A DNA stretch of 64,000 nt from Steinernema hermaphroditum. Taxonomy: Eukaryota; Nematoda; Chromadorea; Rhabditida; Steinernematidae. Below are positions 25,181-36,761 of this stretch, piece after piece. Below the pieces are notes generated by a model. That model had not been told where the DNA came from. It saw nothing but the letters and a program-made list of their open reading frames with translations, and searched no databases. The number at the start of each line of letters is the position of its first letter. The stretch's first letter is position 1. Where the stretch lies: contig CM059623.1 in NCBI GenBank assembly GCA_030435675.1, positions 13,424,092-13,488,091 on the forward strand, given 5' to 3'. A program made the position numbers and the translations under genes.

Positions 25181-25334
25181 CTCACCTAGCCGTTTAGGTC
25201 GCCTTGAAAAGATTCGGTTGCTCAGCCAGCAGGAGCGGCGATTAAGCCGAGTGGATTCCTCTGCTGCACCAAGATGAAAGTGATTCATTTCTCGTAGCAG
25301 TCTGCCAGCGCAGGGTTCCTATAGCTTTCATGAT

Positions 25335-25560
25335 TCATCTCTCCAGCGTATTCTCAGTCTTCCTAACAGTCGAACTGTTGGTGGTCTCCAATCTGAAATC
25401 AAAGTCCACGGGGCGATTCGCCATGTTCCACGCGGACTTCCACTTCCTCTTCGTAGCTTCCTCGTTGACGTCTTTCACCTTTGTTACTCCTTGCATCCAG
25501 TCGTTTGTTCTTTGTCCCGGAAGCCTCACTCCTACCATTCTCCGTTTCATCCTTCTTTGT
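25335..25560 (-). pseudogene. Non-LTR retrotransposon relic (RT C-terminus)
   Basis: The minus-strand translation MKRRMVGVRLPGQRTNDW followed by MQGVTKVKDVNEEATKRKW matches the C-terminal region of LINE polyproteins and, in this window, the MERRMIGVRLLDKKSNEW segment of the element at 61418-63238. Only this tail survives, so it is a 5'-truncated and diverged copy of a related clade. Confidence 0.65.
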
Positions 25561-25886
25561 GCCGATGAATTCAGAAAAGGACTTTATTCAAAAACTTTAC
25601 CTGTATGTGGAAGCAGATTCTATAAGAAGCACAAACAAGCACAGTAATCAATCATATTACACATTGACCCAAATGTTTTTATTGTTTGCGTTCACCTCTG
25701 CAGACCAAACATCCTGCCAGTGATCAAACCACTACTAACATCAACCCAGAGATAAAGGTTCGCAGCCTCGATCTCTATGGAACACAATCGATCGCATGAA
25801 AACTGTTGTGACAGAGTTCAACGGAAGCAGTTCAAGATTGCACGAACCGTTCCGACACAAACGACAAAAACCGGTAAATTTACAAT

Positions 25887-26291
25887 TCACTTTAAGGACC
25901 CTAATGCAATCGCCAACTGGTTTTTGCAAAAACAAATCATTATGAATTTCACGTGCACACGTAAAACACGCTTTTTGGTTTCTGTATGGTTTTTGTACAC
26001 AAGATGTTGTTGTTGTCCTATGGCTTCCATGAACTGTTCTATAAGACAAATATTTTTCTTGAACTCTGTTATTATACTCTGATTCCTTAAAGTGTAGCTC
26101 GGAGACCGTTTTATGTCAACACCGATTTTATGCAAAAAGGCGTCTAGTTCTTGAAATGTGCAAGTTGTTCTGAGTGAGCAACGTTTACTATTTACTTTGC
26201 ACTCGAACTTTTTAATCTCAAAGCTCCATGCATCTTCCGATAGGCCGTACTCCAGAAACTCGCTACAGAAAATCTGCGTCAATCCTGACAC
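25887..26291 (-). CDS. Hypothetical 134-residue frame
   Basis: An open frame encodes a mixed-charge protein without signal peptide, starting MSGLTQIFCSEFLEYGL. I recognise no domain and no clear splice sites; it may be a decayed exon of a longer gene. It is reported because the composition looks protein-like, but support is weak. Confidence 0.2.
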   Translation of the reverse strand: MSGLTQIFCSEFLEYGLSEDAWSFEIKKFECKVNSKRCSLRTTCTFQELDAFLHKIGVDIKRSPSYTLRNQSIITEFKKNICLIEQFMEAIGQQQHLVYKNHTETKKRVLRVHVKFIMICFCKNQLAIALGSLK

Positions 26292-26641
26292 CCATCAGGC
26301 TGGTCGATCAATTTCTTCTCGCCCGAGCTTGCCTCGTTTGTATCACTGTTGTCTCGTCTCGAATTCGACTCACCATCTGATTCGGGACCTTCCTGAGGCA
26401 TGGTACACCAATGGCCTGTAGTTCCATCGTCGTCGTTCCACCTGTGCCATCAGCCGAACCAAATACGGGATTCTACCTCTCTCGCTATGCTACACCGCCT
26501 CGCCGTGTATAAGTTAAACTCCGCGCCGCTTCGATACCCGCTCAAACTAGTGTAATCACTGCTGATTTAGACTTTGACGTCTGATTTTGAAATCTGAAGC
26601 CAGATGAAATGCAGTGACTGTGAGATGTGGTGGTGAGACAA

Positions 26642-26676
26642 CGGCTTCCGGGTGCCCCATTTCCTTCTGGAAGCCG
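26642..26676 (-). repeat. Retroposon hairpin fragment
   Basis: On the minus strand this is CGGCTTCC...GGAAGCCG with a loop similar to that of copy A. No 3' tail or target duplication is visible, so it is a fragment. Confidence 0.55.
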
Positions 26677-26949
26677 AACAACCCTCCGAATTCTGACGTT
26701 CACACTGCAATATTCTAGCTTAGACAGTCTGAAGAGATCTCTGGAGCGAGCATGAACAATGAACTGATAGTGACCATGATGAGGAATTTTAAGAAACTTC
26801 TTGAAGCCTTTTTTTGCTAAAAGTGGCGATTGCGAACAGTCCTTGTAGGTTAGTATTCTCCGGGTTCTCTTTTATAGGTATACCAATTTTCGCGCCAAAT
26901 TTATACCAAATTCATTGAGCTTTCGGCGATATACGCTCATTTTTAGGCG

Positions 26950-27190
26950 TTACAGAAACAGCTCACGTCTGGATATTTGAAGAAGTTATTCATTATAACC
27001 GAAAGCCTCGAGGAACAGGCTCCACAAATTGTCAAGTGGGCGTACGAGAATGCTGACGATCTTCTTGGAGTAGACCTGGTTGTTATGAGCGAAATTCGGT
27101 TCGATCTTGAAACGATCAAAAATCACTAGTGATACTTTGGGAGCGCAATTGGTCATCGAATTGCGTATCGATTTCTCTGGAAGACTGAGC
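26950..27190 (+). pseudogene. Rearranged fragment of the 6391-7275 gene
   Basis: The plus strand here matches the coding strand of the orphan gene at 6391-7275 nearly base for base, from the region of 6790 down to its 3' flank near 6408. About 165 bases (source 6470-6640) are missing at a junction near 27110, leaving a short A/G-rich microhomology. The copy lacks the N-terminal half, and the deletion breaks the protein. Confidence 0.85.
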
Positions 27191-27564
27191 TTAATTATTT
27201 ATTTACATACTGTACATTTTGTATTTGTTCCTTGTTTAATGGTTTTTCACTTATATGTCAGTTACACACAATAACGATTGGCTCTATGATCGAAGAGGTG
27301 CTAAAACGATGAGTCGAGTTTTGCAAAAAATAACTCAAAACTTGCACAGCCGTAACTGTTTCATTTGTGTCGGTCGGTCGTCCGATTTAGTGAATTATTA
27401 GTGAACCCCACCTTTGCAATTGAAAATGCGATGCAGTAACTAAGTAATACTTGAAGAGACTGTCTGTTTTCATAGGGTAGGACAAATCAAAAAGAATGTT
27501 CACTAGGTAAACCACTCAAATAATAATTCTACAGTGAATCGCGCGAAAATATCAACGGCTCTTT

Positions 27565-29454
27565 TCAAAATCCAACAAATATCTGAAAAGGAATCTTGAC
27601 CAAGTACATGAGATAGCATCTCGGCCACGAAACTTCGATTTCGAAAAGCGCTCCTGTGGGTTCCTGCCCGTCTTTGTCGATGGCCAATCCAATATCTTCA
27701 AAATCAGACCTTTCAATAGCGCTCCTCCAGAAGAAGAAGAGCTGCTCGTTGAATTTCCTGGCTTTCATCACGGCCTTCTCCATCCCGTCAGAGACGACTT
27801 TGTTATGATCAAGCCCATATTCCATGCACGTTTTTCTGAAACGTCGCCTATAGTCGGATAAAAGCCTCTATTGCTCAACTCACGAAAAGGTCACATTTTG
27901 GAATATCTGCTTAATCTGCTGGATATTCTTGTGATAGAAGTCCTGATTTTTGCGGTAGTTAACAGTTGCGTCACCGTCAAAACTTGATTTGTAGATAAGC
28001 ACATCGCTCGAGTGGTTTTCCCATCCAACGTGGGCCAAAAACACGCCATCATAGCCAGTTGGCATGTAGAAGGATTTGTCGTTTATGACCAGAACTCCAA
28101 ATCGGAATATTTCCCTATCGGGCCATCTGGAAGTACCGTACTTCTCTCGGAAATGCTCTCGAAGGCCAGCAGCTGCTTGTTGCTTTGACGCGAGGGAAAG
28201 CTCTTCAGATAGAAACTTCTCTCCTTCGGGGACGATTCCCTTCGTCCACCACTTTTTCTAAAATTGGTCATTCAAACCTCTTCAGTTTGAGATAAATAAG
28301 TTCAATCACCTTTTGGATTTCGGTCCCATTCCTCAAGATTTTCTCTATCTTCTTTACATCTTTGGAAATGCTTATATTGCCTCTTTGAAAATCGTCATCC
28401 TGCGAGTTCACGTGACAAAAGGAAGCCATAGAGAGCTCGAGAACAAAAGACCATTAAAATGTGGAATAATCGATATCTACCAGTTAAAAAGCGATCCTCG
28501 TCATTAGTGCGCGGAACTGCTCGTATTCCAAAAAGCCGTAATTGTATCTGTCGTGGAACTGCTTGAAGCCGTTTTGCTGTTCGATTGCGAGGATCTTTTC
28601 TAGGTGCTAATTTCATTTAAAAAAAAATATAAGTGGGCAGCCAATTACTCTAACTGCTGTGGAAGGTGCCGATGAGCAAAGATCCTGGAACGATTTGCGA
28701 TCTGGGTTATGGGGGTTTGCGAGAATGAGCGTCTTCAGAGCGTTTGCAAGTCGAGTGTCAGTTGACATCACTTTCTAGAAATAGCACGAAGTCTCTCTAA
28801 GTCTCTGCGTTACAGAATACATTACTCTCATGTATCACAGCATAAGCAAATCTGAAAAAGACCATGTTCTGCTAACTCCAACGTTTCCGAGAAATTCGAG
28901 ATTATGCCGGTTATGCCAAAGAATTCGAAGTTATGCCTGCATGGAACCTCGATTTTTCAGTTCCTTGTCCGGGTTCGGCTTTACTAGAAAGACGGATACC
29001 CGCCTAACTCTGATGGGAAATCTTGGTTGTCACACTACGAACGCGAACCAAGCAAGCCTTGTGGAAACCGACCTCATAGAGACCATGCTTTAATTCCATC
29101 TGCAATAAGTAGCTTTTGAGTAAGTTCGTTCCTTCATTGATCTCCTCGTCGATTCGATCATTAACCTTCCCAAACTGTTCCAGCTCGTTATCGATGGCTT
29201 CTGACTAGACAGATAAACAGAACATCATCATCTCATCAGCCTCACCATACCACATCTAAAGAAGACAGTTCATATACAGCACTCGCCAAATTGATTAACA
29301 CATCATCAGGCGGAGCGATGTGATCCAATCTGGATGCTATCTTCGTGTACCACTTTACGCCGGTACGAATCTTCGCCAGAACGGTTTTAGGGCTCCCACT
29401 TCCGTGCGCTGTGCTCAGAACGAAAGCAAACAATGCAACCTTGAGTAACATCAT
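27565..29454 (-). CDS. Secreted nematode orphan protein, 7 exons
   Basis: Exons on the minus strand: 29251-29454, 29073-29204, 28649-28774, 28518-28606, 28310-28400, 27884-28257 and 27565-27835. They join in one frame to encode 428 residues, and every intron is GT-AG (46, 298, 42, 117, 52 and 48 nt). The start (MMLLKVALFAFVLSTAHGSG) is a signal peptide. The rest is mostly helical and charged, with the segment RFGVLVINDKSFYMPTGYDG about two-thirds along. I do not recognise a known domain. It resembles other nematode-restricted secreted proteins; a role outside the cell is inferred only from the signal peptide. Confidence 0.75.
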
Positions 29455-30153
29455 GGCGACACCGAAAACGCCGTCCTCTTTCACCACACCATAACAACCA
29501 AACAAAATCACAGCGCCAGTCGGCCGGGGATTATAACTGTCGCGCAATCGAAAGTAGAGGATTACTTGTTGGGTGCGAATTGCAGAGGATTCGTGATAGT
29601 TACTCAAATTGATACAGAACTAATGAGGACAAATGGCTACAAAATATACGCTTTCAGAGCAGAGCGGCTCATTAGATTGAAAAGCATTAGATGCAGACGC
29701 GTTCCGCACTGCAGCTGATGGTAGTCCTGTAGCACTGTAGTTCTTCACCCAAAAGGCAACTTGTAGATGATCACGTCCTGCATGGAACCTTCACGAAACG
29801 AACCGATCCAACCGCCGCGTATCACCGACGGAAACGTTCCGTTGTCGGTGCCTTCGAATACCGGACTGAAGACTGGGTCTCGCCACGAAATTTTCTACAG
29901 TGCATTTGAGCTTCCGCAAAATTCGTTTGAAGTCCCTTGAAATAGCAGTTCGAAGTCGAACTTTCTGCCGCTTTCTGCCAAGCAATCCTATTTCCGCCAC
30001 ATTCGTTCGAAGATTATGTGAAAAAAAGAGCACACGTCTCTCAGGAGTTAGTGTATTCGCCTTTTTTATGAAACCCGTTCGAAATCCCCCGCTTTCTATT
30101 CATGTTCCGAGTTTATAATCCTCGCTACTTGTTTCCAGGGTTAAGCGTTGACA
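29455..30153. other. Shared upstream region
   Basis: This 700-bp stretch separates the divergent orphan gene and rpl-10a. A TTTCCAG acceptor at 30132-30138 lies 15 bases before the rpl-10a start with no matching donor, as expected for spliced-leader addition. Confidence 0.5.
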
Positions 30154-30849
30154 ATGAGCAAGATTACTCGTGACACGCTCAACGAATGCATCGCTGAGGT
30201 GCTGAAGGGTGCCCAGGAGAAGAAGCGCAAGTTTCGCGAGACCGTCGAGCTCCAGATTGCCCTCAAGAACTACGATCCCCAGAAGGACAAGCGTTTCAGC
30301 GGATCTGTTAGGTACTTTCAAAGTTTGTGGAAACGTTTCTAACTCGTTCCTTTTAGGCTGAAGAACGTCCCCCGCCCAAGCATGAAAGTTTGCGTTCTCG
30401 GCGACCAGCAGCACTGCGACGAGGCCAACGCCAACGGCATCCCGTGCATGAACGCCGACGATTTGAAGAAGCTCAACAAGAACAAGAAGCTAATCAAGAA
30501 GCTCGCCAAGTCCTACGACGCCTTCCTCGCTTCGGAAGCTCTTATCAAGCAAATCCCGCGTATCTTGGGTCCCGGACTCAACAAGGCCGGAAAGTTCCCT
30601 TCCGTTGTCTCCCACTCCGAGCCTCTCAACAACAAGATCGAGGAAGTCCGCTCGACGATCAAGTTCCAGATGAAGAAGGTTCTTTGCCTGTCCGTGGCCG
30701 TCGGGCACGTCAACATGGCGCATGAAGAGCTCTCTGCGAACATCTCCCTAGCTATCAACTTCCTCGTTTCGCTTTTGAAGAAGAACTGGCAGAACGTCCG
30801 TGCTCTCAACGTCAAGTCGACCATGGGACCCGCGCAGCGCCTGTACTAA
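30154..30849 (+). CDS. rpl-10A: 60S ribosomal protein L10a (uL1)
   Basis: Exons 30154-30311 and 30357-30849 are joined by a 45-nt intron and encode 216 residues, the usual length. The protein forms the L1 stalk of the large subunit, which contacts E-site tRNA. Diagnostic segments include [20 protein letters not shown], the strictly conserved [31 protein letters not shown] and the C-terminal KNWQNVR...IKSTMG-like end (here [12 protein letters not shown]). A spliced-leader type acceptor precedes the ATG. Codon use is biased toward C- and G-ending codons, fitting high expression. No anomalies were seen. Confidence 0.97.
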
Positions 30850-31112
30850 ATTTGTTGATTTCATTTGTTTGTTGTTTCGTGATAAAAGTAGGAAAATGTT
30901 GTTGCAACCTTATTGCGGAGTTAGTGGACTCTGAGAGAGTAGGGTAGGTGAACCAGCCAGGTCGTGGGTGATAACGGGAACAACCATTTCCGTGTTGCCC
31001 ATATGGATGACAACGTTTCGAGTGTTTGGAGTGATGATTACGAAGTGGTACGCCGTACGAGTCTGTGAGATACTCAACCAACATGCTTTATTTATGCATA
31101 CTTTAATAGGAA

Positions 31113-31992
31113 TCAGACATATATATCTCCAGCTCCGCCATGGCTAAGCTGCTGCATGTCATCATCGCCGATTACTTCGTCGTCCGCATCCGGTGCGAAA
31201 GGTAGACGTCCAACGATTCCGACTTGGGGAACGGGAGTGTCGGGGCGAGTCTTGAAGTTCGGACGAGAAACTGGGGAATTCAACTCCGCGACGTATGTCC
31301 GCTCCTTGCAAGGACTGGAAAAAGGCGAGACAGCTGTGGCGATGAAGGAGCTTTCCGGCGTCTCAGGAAACTCATCGTCGTGTTCATAGCTCTTTCGTGA
31401 TTCGGGAGACGCTTCGGCATACTGAGGCGGTGAAGCTCGGTCCATCGAAGCACCGGATACGACAGTAGCCATGCTGGAGCTACACAGCGAGCGAATGACA
31501 CTTGGGGAGTTCATCGCAGCTGCGGCATTTAACGTTCGCAGGGAGTTGCCCACATAGTGTGTGAGAGGAGTAGTGGGATGGACGACATTGGTGCTGCCAC
31601 AATCCGATTTGTATAGTGAAGCAGCATCCATGGAAGTCCCGTACTCCTCTGGAGATGGCAAAACAGCCGTCGTCACATCGCTGTCGCTCCAAAGAGCTGG
31701 AGATATGGCCGTCGCCACGGAAGATCCACTCGGAGAGTCTGGAACAAAATAAACAGTAAATGGCGAAAGACTAGGCTCCGCACACCGTTTTCCAACACCG
31801 GAGAAAGTGTCATCAGGAACGAGTCGGTCGGAGTAGAAGAAGCAGCGAAAAGAGGCCGAACAGGCGAGACAGACAGCCGTTGCACATCCAAGCGGAGCCC
31901 TGAATGTTGCAAAGTTAACCGCACATAGACGAAAAAGACAACTCACGCTTGGCTTCGGGTTCATCATCGCATTCTCGTGGTCGCAGACTCAT
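31113..31992 (-). CDS. Ser/Pro/Ala-rich disordered protein, 3 exons
   Basis: Exons 31947-31992, 31786-31899 and 31113-31738 (two 47-nt introns) encode 261 residues. There is no signal peptide or membrane segment. The sequence is low in hydrophobics and rich in Ser, Pro, Ala and Thr. A short motif of the form AT(A/V)-(I/V)SP recurs (ATAISPALWSD, TTAVLPSPEEY, ATVVSGASMD, ATAVSPFSSP), and several SP/TP sites suggest proline-directed phosphorylation. The C-terminus is acidic (DADDEVIGDDD). It lies downstream of ubc-9 on the same strand, about 400 bp away. I do not recognise it; an intrinsically disordered regulatory protein is a guess. Confidence 0.7.
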
Positions 31993-32389
31993 CGTGAAGA
32001 CAGCGATCGGGCAGCTCACACTCCGTCGCTAATGACAAATGCGGAGTGAGCCGGCATCCGCTCCTTTTAAGCACTCCAGTAGACATGTCTGGTCTGATCC
32101 TGCAAAAGACAGTCTGACTTCTGCAAAAGTACATAGCTGTCTAGATAAGTTCATTTCTCGTTTCGCACGTATCAGAATAGGTCGGGCTTGATCGGAATCG
32201 GCTTCGATAACAAGACAAGAACGTTGGCGGCGCCAAAACACAAATCGATCTGCTCTCCGGAACACCAACAACGAATCACAAGACAACTGACCAGAAACCA
32301 GGACAACAACAACATCATATCATAGACTCGACAATTTATTGTGCATTATATACAGCACGAAGAACAACAACGGGAAACATTACGACTTC

Positions 32390-32991
32390 TTAGCGATCAA
32401 CCATTTGCTTCTGCACGACGGATTCCTTGAACTGCGCGGCTTGCTTGCGGACTCGCTTGTTGTACTCAATCCTAGAAATAAAGCACATAAAATCCAGAAA
32501 CATACTAAGCAAAGCTCACTTGTCGTTGTTAAAAACGTGGTATGCGTCTCCCTGTGCCGGATCGTTGATGTTCGGGGTGTCGAGCAGATCCTGGATTCCC
32601 AACAGGATTTGGCGAATCGTGATCGACGGCTTCCAGTCCTTGCTCTCGTCCAGGAGGCTGAGGCAGACAGTGCCAGAGGGGTATACGTTGGGATGGAAAA
32701 GCGGCGGTTCGAAACGGCACTTCGGTGGCGTCGATGGGTAGTCTTCCCTGAAGGTCATCCGAATCTTAAAATATCAGTGATTAGCTACTCGTGGATGAAG
32801 GAACAGTCACTTACCTTATAGAGACCTCCTTCCCAGTTTGTCCCCTTCTTGCCAGGGATGGCGCATTCCCAGTTGAACAGATCCAGGGCGCCGGTGGCGT
32901 TCTTCATCGGCTTCGCGATGAATCCGAATGGGTGGTCCTTGCGCCACGATTTGCGCTCCTCGCTAAGACGACCGGCTGCGATTCCTGACAT
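32390..32991 (-). CDS. ubc-9: SUMO-conjugating enzyme E2 (UBC9)
   Basis: Exons 32815-32991, 32520-32764 and 32390-32471 with introns of 50 and 48 nt encode 167 residues. The protein carries SUMO on its active-site cysteine and passes it to substrate lysines. The UBC fold is complete: N-terminal [20 protein letters not shown], the [17 protein letters not shown] block with the catalytic Cys, the [19 protein letters not shown] helix, and DPAQGDAY. The family's C-terminal helix follows and ends QKQMVDR. A TTTTTTGCAG acceptor sits 5 bases before the ATG with no donor, indicating trans-splicing. No defects were seen. Confidence 0.97.
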
Positions 32992-32999
32992 GGGCACTG

Positions 33000-33873
33000 C
33001 AAAAAAGAACAGAGTAAGCTGAGGCAAAACATGGTTTTGCCAAGTTTACAAACAAGCTTCCCGACGCGAAACCGAAACAAACGCCACGACCTTATTCCGT
33101 GAATCAATGTGAAACAAATGACCCAGAAATGAATGGGCCAGTCAGCGGAGGTTGTCTGTAGACGGCGCTGAGCATCATTTCACTGCTCTCGACTCGATAT
33201 CTCATTTGAATTTCATTTGCCATCAGTTCAGGTCGCTCGGAGATTGAGCTCATAACCAGAAATCACAAGTCTGGCTCCTGCTACGATGTTTCCACACGGC
33301 AATTATGGGTTACTGTATTTTCCATTCCATGTGGTATAGCCACGCAGCACAGCAAACCCGCTTCATGTTTATGTGGTTCAATGCGTGTTATGCAGATCTA
33401 CGTTTTTCACATCCGGGTTCAATTCCCCCCGAGGAAACCATACCATATTGATGACAGTTTTGCTCGTACTCTCCTTTTTACTATCTGGGTTCGATTCCTC
33501 TCGAATGAATTCCTGTGTATTTGTCCCTGGTCGACTCCAAAATCACAGTTTTAGCCGTCAATTTCGTCGTGACAGCGTCCCTCTTAATGCCTGGACTGTG
33601 TTTGTTTGTCTCCCGTAGGATTCCTGCTGTTGTCGTCAGTTCTGGTTCCATAACGTCTATCAGTGAAAAGCACCTGACACTCAAACAAATGTGTTTTCGT
33701 GAAGCTCGAAATTGCAAACGATAAATTTCTGTGACAATGTGAAAAGGCGTCTGTTGTTGCGCCAGTTGCCAGGCGAATACATATGTCATCCAATAGATGG
33801 GCAAAACATAGTATTAATACCAAAATACATTTCACTACAACCGCAATTATTCTACAGTAGCTCAACCATGAGT
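33000..33873. other. Intergenic with two B-box-like motifs
   Basis: No gene is supported. CCGGGTTCAATTCC near 33413 and CTGGGTTCGATTCC near 33485 resemble tRNA B boxes, but no A box or cloverleaf surrounds them. Confidence 0.4.
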
Positions 33874-34703
33874 TCAGATCAAATCCAAATCTGAGAGGTC
33901 CATGTTTAATATCCCGATAGCGAACGAGCACATAAAAGGCTTTTCTCCGTCGACGGTGCAGTCAGACACGCCTTCGGGATACTTGAACGTTGTGTCCTCT
34001 CCGCGCTTTTTGAATATTTCTAAACGATTCTATGCGATGCTATTTTCGATAATTGAGCTACCTTCAAACTGTGACGAGAGCTGGGGGAAGATCTGCTCGA
34101 ACTCGTCCTTGTTCTCCTGGGGCCAGCTGAGGTAGTACTTTAAAATGGCTTCGCCCAGTTTCATGTTTCGCGCGGTTTCATTCTTTTTCGTGTGCTGCGC
34201 AATGAAGACGACCTAAAGCTGTACGTACAAACTATGCCTACGCGGAATTCGCAATACGTTGATCATGCGGTTCTTAGTGCTAGTGGACAGGTTTCTAAAG
34301 CGTCCTAGCAGGCCGATTCCGGCAGTCATCAAGCGCTTGTAGAAGTCCGGATGATACAGTTGAATCCTCCTGTGTAGAGGAAGCGGTAGGCCGGTATCTT
34401 CGTCTATGGACGGACCACCCGCCATCATCATCTTTACGGCTTCATAGTCGTCCACAGTCAGCTAAATATTGTGTGTATAAGAAAAACCTTCAAATATGGA
34501 GGACTGACATTCTTCATGAAGTCATGGATCTCATCGGGGATCATCACACCCTTGTACTGGTCAAGAATGCCGTGCAGCTTTTTTAAGTACTTCTCATAGT
34601 TCTCCTTTGAGGAGAACATTTTCTCGTCCAAGTTATTAAACGTGGCGATGGGCGCGGCTACGGAAATACCGACCAAAACGGCCAGCACGATTATCAGTTT
34701 CAT
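33874..34703 (-). CDS. Small secreted helical protein, 4 exons
   Basis: Exons 34509-34703, 34258-34461, 34062-34212 and 33874-34019 encode 231 residues; introns are 47, 45 and 42 nt. MKLIIVLAVLVGISVAAP is a signal peptide, and a TTTTCAG acceptor directly precedes the ATG. The mature protein is helical and charged; IPDEIHDFMKNLTVDDYEAV is reminiscent of the start of nematode fatty-acid and retinol-binding (FAR) proteins, but the rest diverges and the length exceeds theirs. Two Cys residues lie near the C-terminus (DCTVDGEKPFMCSF). A secreted lipid-binding role is a weak suggestion only. Confidence 0.72.
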
Positions 34704-35231
34704 TCTGAAAAGTCGTTGCAAGCACAGTATAGGGAGCCGAAGAACACAACTGACACGGATTCGAATGGCACAACGTGTTTATAGTTACTCTTTGCCCATT
34801 TATCTTTGCCGGCGGTGACCAGGAAGCACATCTGTGCCACCCCCTCGAATAGCTTTGTTCTCATTTTCCGACTTGTGAGGCATCACTGGATGAGCGTCGT
34901 CAGTTGGAAAACAACAACATACCGAAGTAGAGGAAAGAAGTGGAGGCCGCTTTGAAACAAAGCTCACAAATAAAGTTAGAAACAGTGATCTCAAAGAAAG
35001 ATCGAACAAAAAATCGAAAGTATGCTCTTTCACCGAGAGCTTGTCGATGAACATTGACTATCTCTCCATGAGTAGTGCAATCCAGTCGGTTTGGTGGATA
35101 TGGGAACTTGTCTTCGTCTCGTCTGCACACACAACAAACACAACTATCTTGCCATTCGTTGCGAATTGCGACGATCGGTCGCCCTTTTGGTGTTAGGTCT
35201 CATCACAATGGAAACAGATCTTAGACACGAC
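34704..35231. other. Intergenic, tRNA-Lys upstream flank
   Basis: No gene is supported. The last 90 bases (from about 35145) resemble the region upstream of the tRNA-Lys gene at 40160-40232 in inverse orientation, so the Lys duplication included 5' flanking sequence. Confidence 0.55.
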
Positions 35232-35304
35232 GCCCGGTTAGCTCAGTCGGTAGAGCACCAGACTCTTAATCTGGCTGTCGCGGGTTCGAGCCCCGCATCG
35301 GGCT
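35232..35304 (+). tRNA. tRNA-Lys(CTT)
   Basis: Complete 73-nt gene, same sequence as the other Lys copies, here on the plus strand. Confidence 0.96.
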
Positions 35305-35666
35305 AACTTTTTTTCACTCAGCGGTCGCCGCCTTCTATCTATTGGCCAGGAATTTCTTTTCTGTTGCAGTTCATGAAATTCGAACCAGGTACCCGAACCC
35401 GAAAAACCCAATTTGATTAGGAAGTCGAAAAATCGAGGACCCATGCTTTTCGAACTCACCTCTCCTGGTCAAGTCAAATCGTGTGTGGCCCACATTCCCA
35501 ATTCGTAAGTCTTTGTAAGAAAAACTAGGCATTTATCATTCTGCGTTTGTGTCATTTGCGCCGTCGCAGTGACAAATGAGAAAGAAAAGAAGATCTCTCG
35601 AACCAGTCCAATTCGATATTACAACGCAGCCATAGTATCAACGAAGCGGGCGCTGTTCTGATCACC

Positions 35667-36761
35667 GGTCCCATGGTGTAGCGGTAAGCACTCAGGACCA
35701 GAGTTGTCGGGTTCGGGTTTTCGGGTCGGGTTTTTCGGGTTTTCGGGTCGGGTTTGGGTGTCGGTTTCGGTTTTTCGGGTCGGGTACCCGAACGCTTCGG
35801 TTTCGGTTTCGGGTTCGGTTTCGGGTACCCGAAAATTTCGGTTTCGGTTTCGGGTTCGGTTTCGGGTACCCGAAAATTTCGGGTTCGGGTTCGGTTTCGG
35901 TTTCGGGTACCCGAAAGTTTAGGTTTCGGGTTCGGGTTCGGTTTCGGGTACCCGAAAATTTCGGTTTCGGGTTCGGTTTCGGGTCGGGTACCCGAACTTC
36001 CCGGTTGGATTTCCCTGATTTTCGGTGTTTTGGAACTGTCGAACCGCGATTTTATTTTTTCAAACCCCATAAAGCGATCAGTCACAGCGCGGCGAGACCC
36101 AGAACCTATATTAGCGCTTTGAGATATCGAGATCTCCAGAAAAAGTAGGATATTTCGTACGTTCGGTCGCCGTTTTGATCGTGCTAGTGCAAACTTTGGG
36201 CGTAAGCGTGGCGCCACAACGGTACCGAAGTGTCGGTCTGCGCTTATGACGTGAACATGAGTGGGATGCACCGACGACAAGTTCATTAACTTCGTAACCT
36301 TTGTAGACAGTTTGACGTCCACCTTTTCTGAGAGTTTCACGTTGATAGACAGTTTAGTTTTAAACTGAAGGACGCACGAAAAGGACTGCGGGAAAAAAGG
36401 AAAAAAAATGTCCCCAACTTCAAAAACAACTTCGGGTTTTCGGTTTCGGTTTCGGTTTCGGGTACCCGAAAGTTTCGGTTTCGGTTTCGGTTTTTTCGGG
36501 TTCGGTTTCGGTTTCGGGTACCCGAAAATTTCGGTTTCGGTTTCGGGTTCGGTTTCGGGTACCCGAAAATTTCGGTTTCGGGTTCGGTTTCGGTTTCGGG
36601 TACCCGAAAATTTCGGTTTCGGGTTCGGTTTCGGTTTCGGGTACCCGAAAGTTTCGGTTTCGGGTTCGGGTTCGGTTTCGGGTACCCGAACTTTCGGGTA
36701 CCCGGACAACTCTGCTCAGGACTCTGAATCCTGCGACCCGAGTTCAAATCTCGGTGGGACC
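35667..36761 (+). pseudogene. tRNA-Gln(CTG) split by a hAT transposon
   Basis: The 5' part (35667-35698) and the 3' part (36715-36761) make a complete 71-nt tRNA-Gln plus an 8-bp duplication, once 35699-36714 is discounted. The break is in the 5' side of the anticodon arm. Apart from a T to A change in the D loop, both parts look healthy, with the A7-T66 acceptor pair of the Lys-linked Gln genes. Recent inactivation is likely. Confidence 0.92.
35699..36714 (-). mobile_element. hAT-type non-autonomous transposon, copy 2
   Basis: A 1016-bp element, same length and terminal inverted repeats as copy 1 (10708-11723) but in opposite orientation. The 8-bp target-site duplication is CTCAGGAC (35691-35698 and 36715-36722), which is part of the tRNA-Gln anticodon arm. 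The long conceptual translation shared with copy 1 is identical over its whole internal length, so the two insertions are recent. Confidence 0.93.

Noticed and set aside
28476..28606. GC donor and premature TAA in exon 4 of the secreted orphan at 27565-29454
   Set aside because: A GT donor at 28517 joined to the acceptor at 28401 keeps the frame open and avoids the stop, so neither is needed.
33405..33500. Two B-box-like GGTTCRATTCC motifs
   Set aside because: No A box or cloverleaf accompanies either; short matches of this kind are expected by chance.
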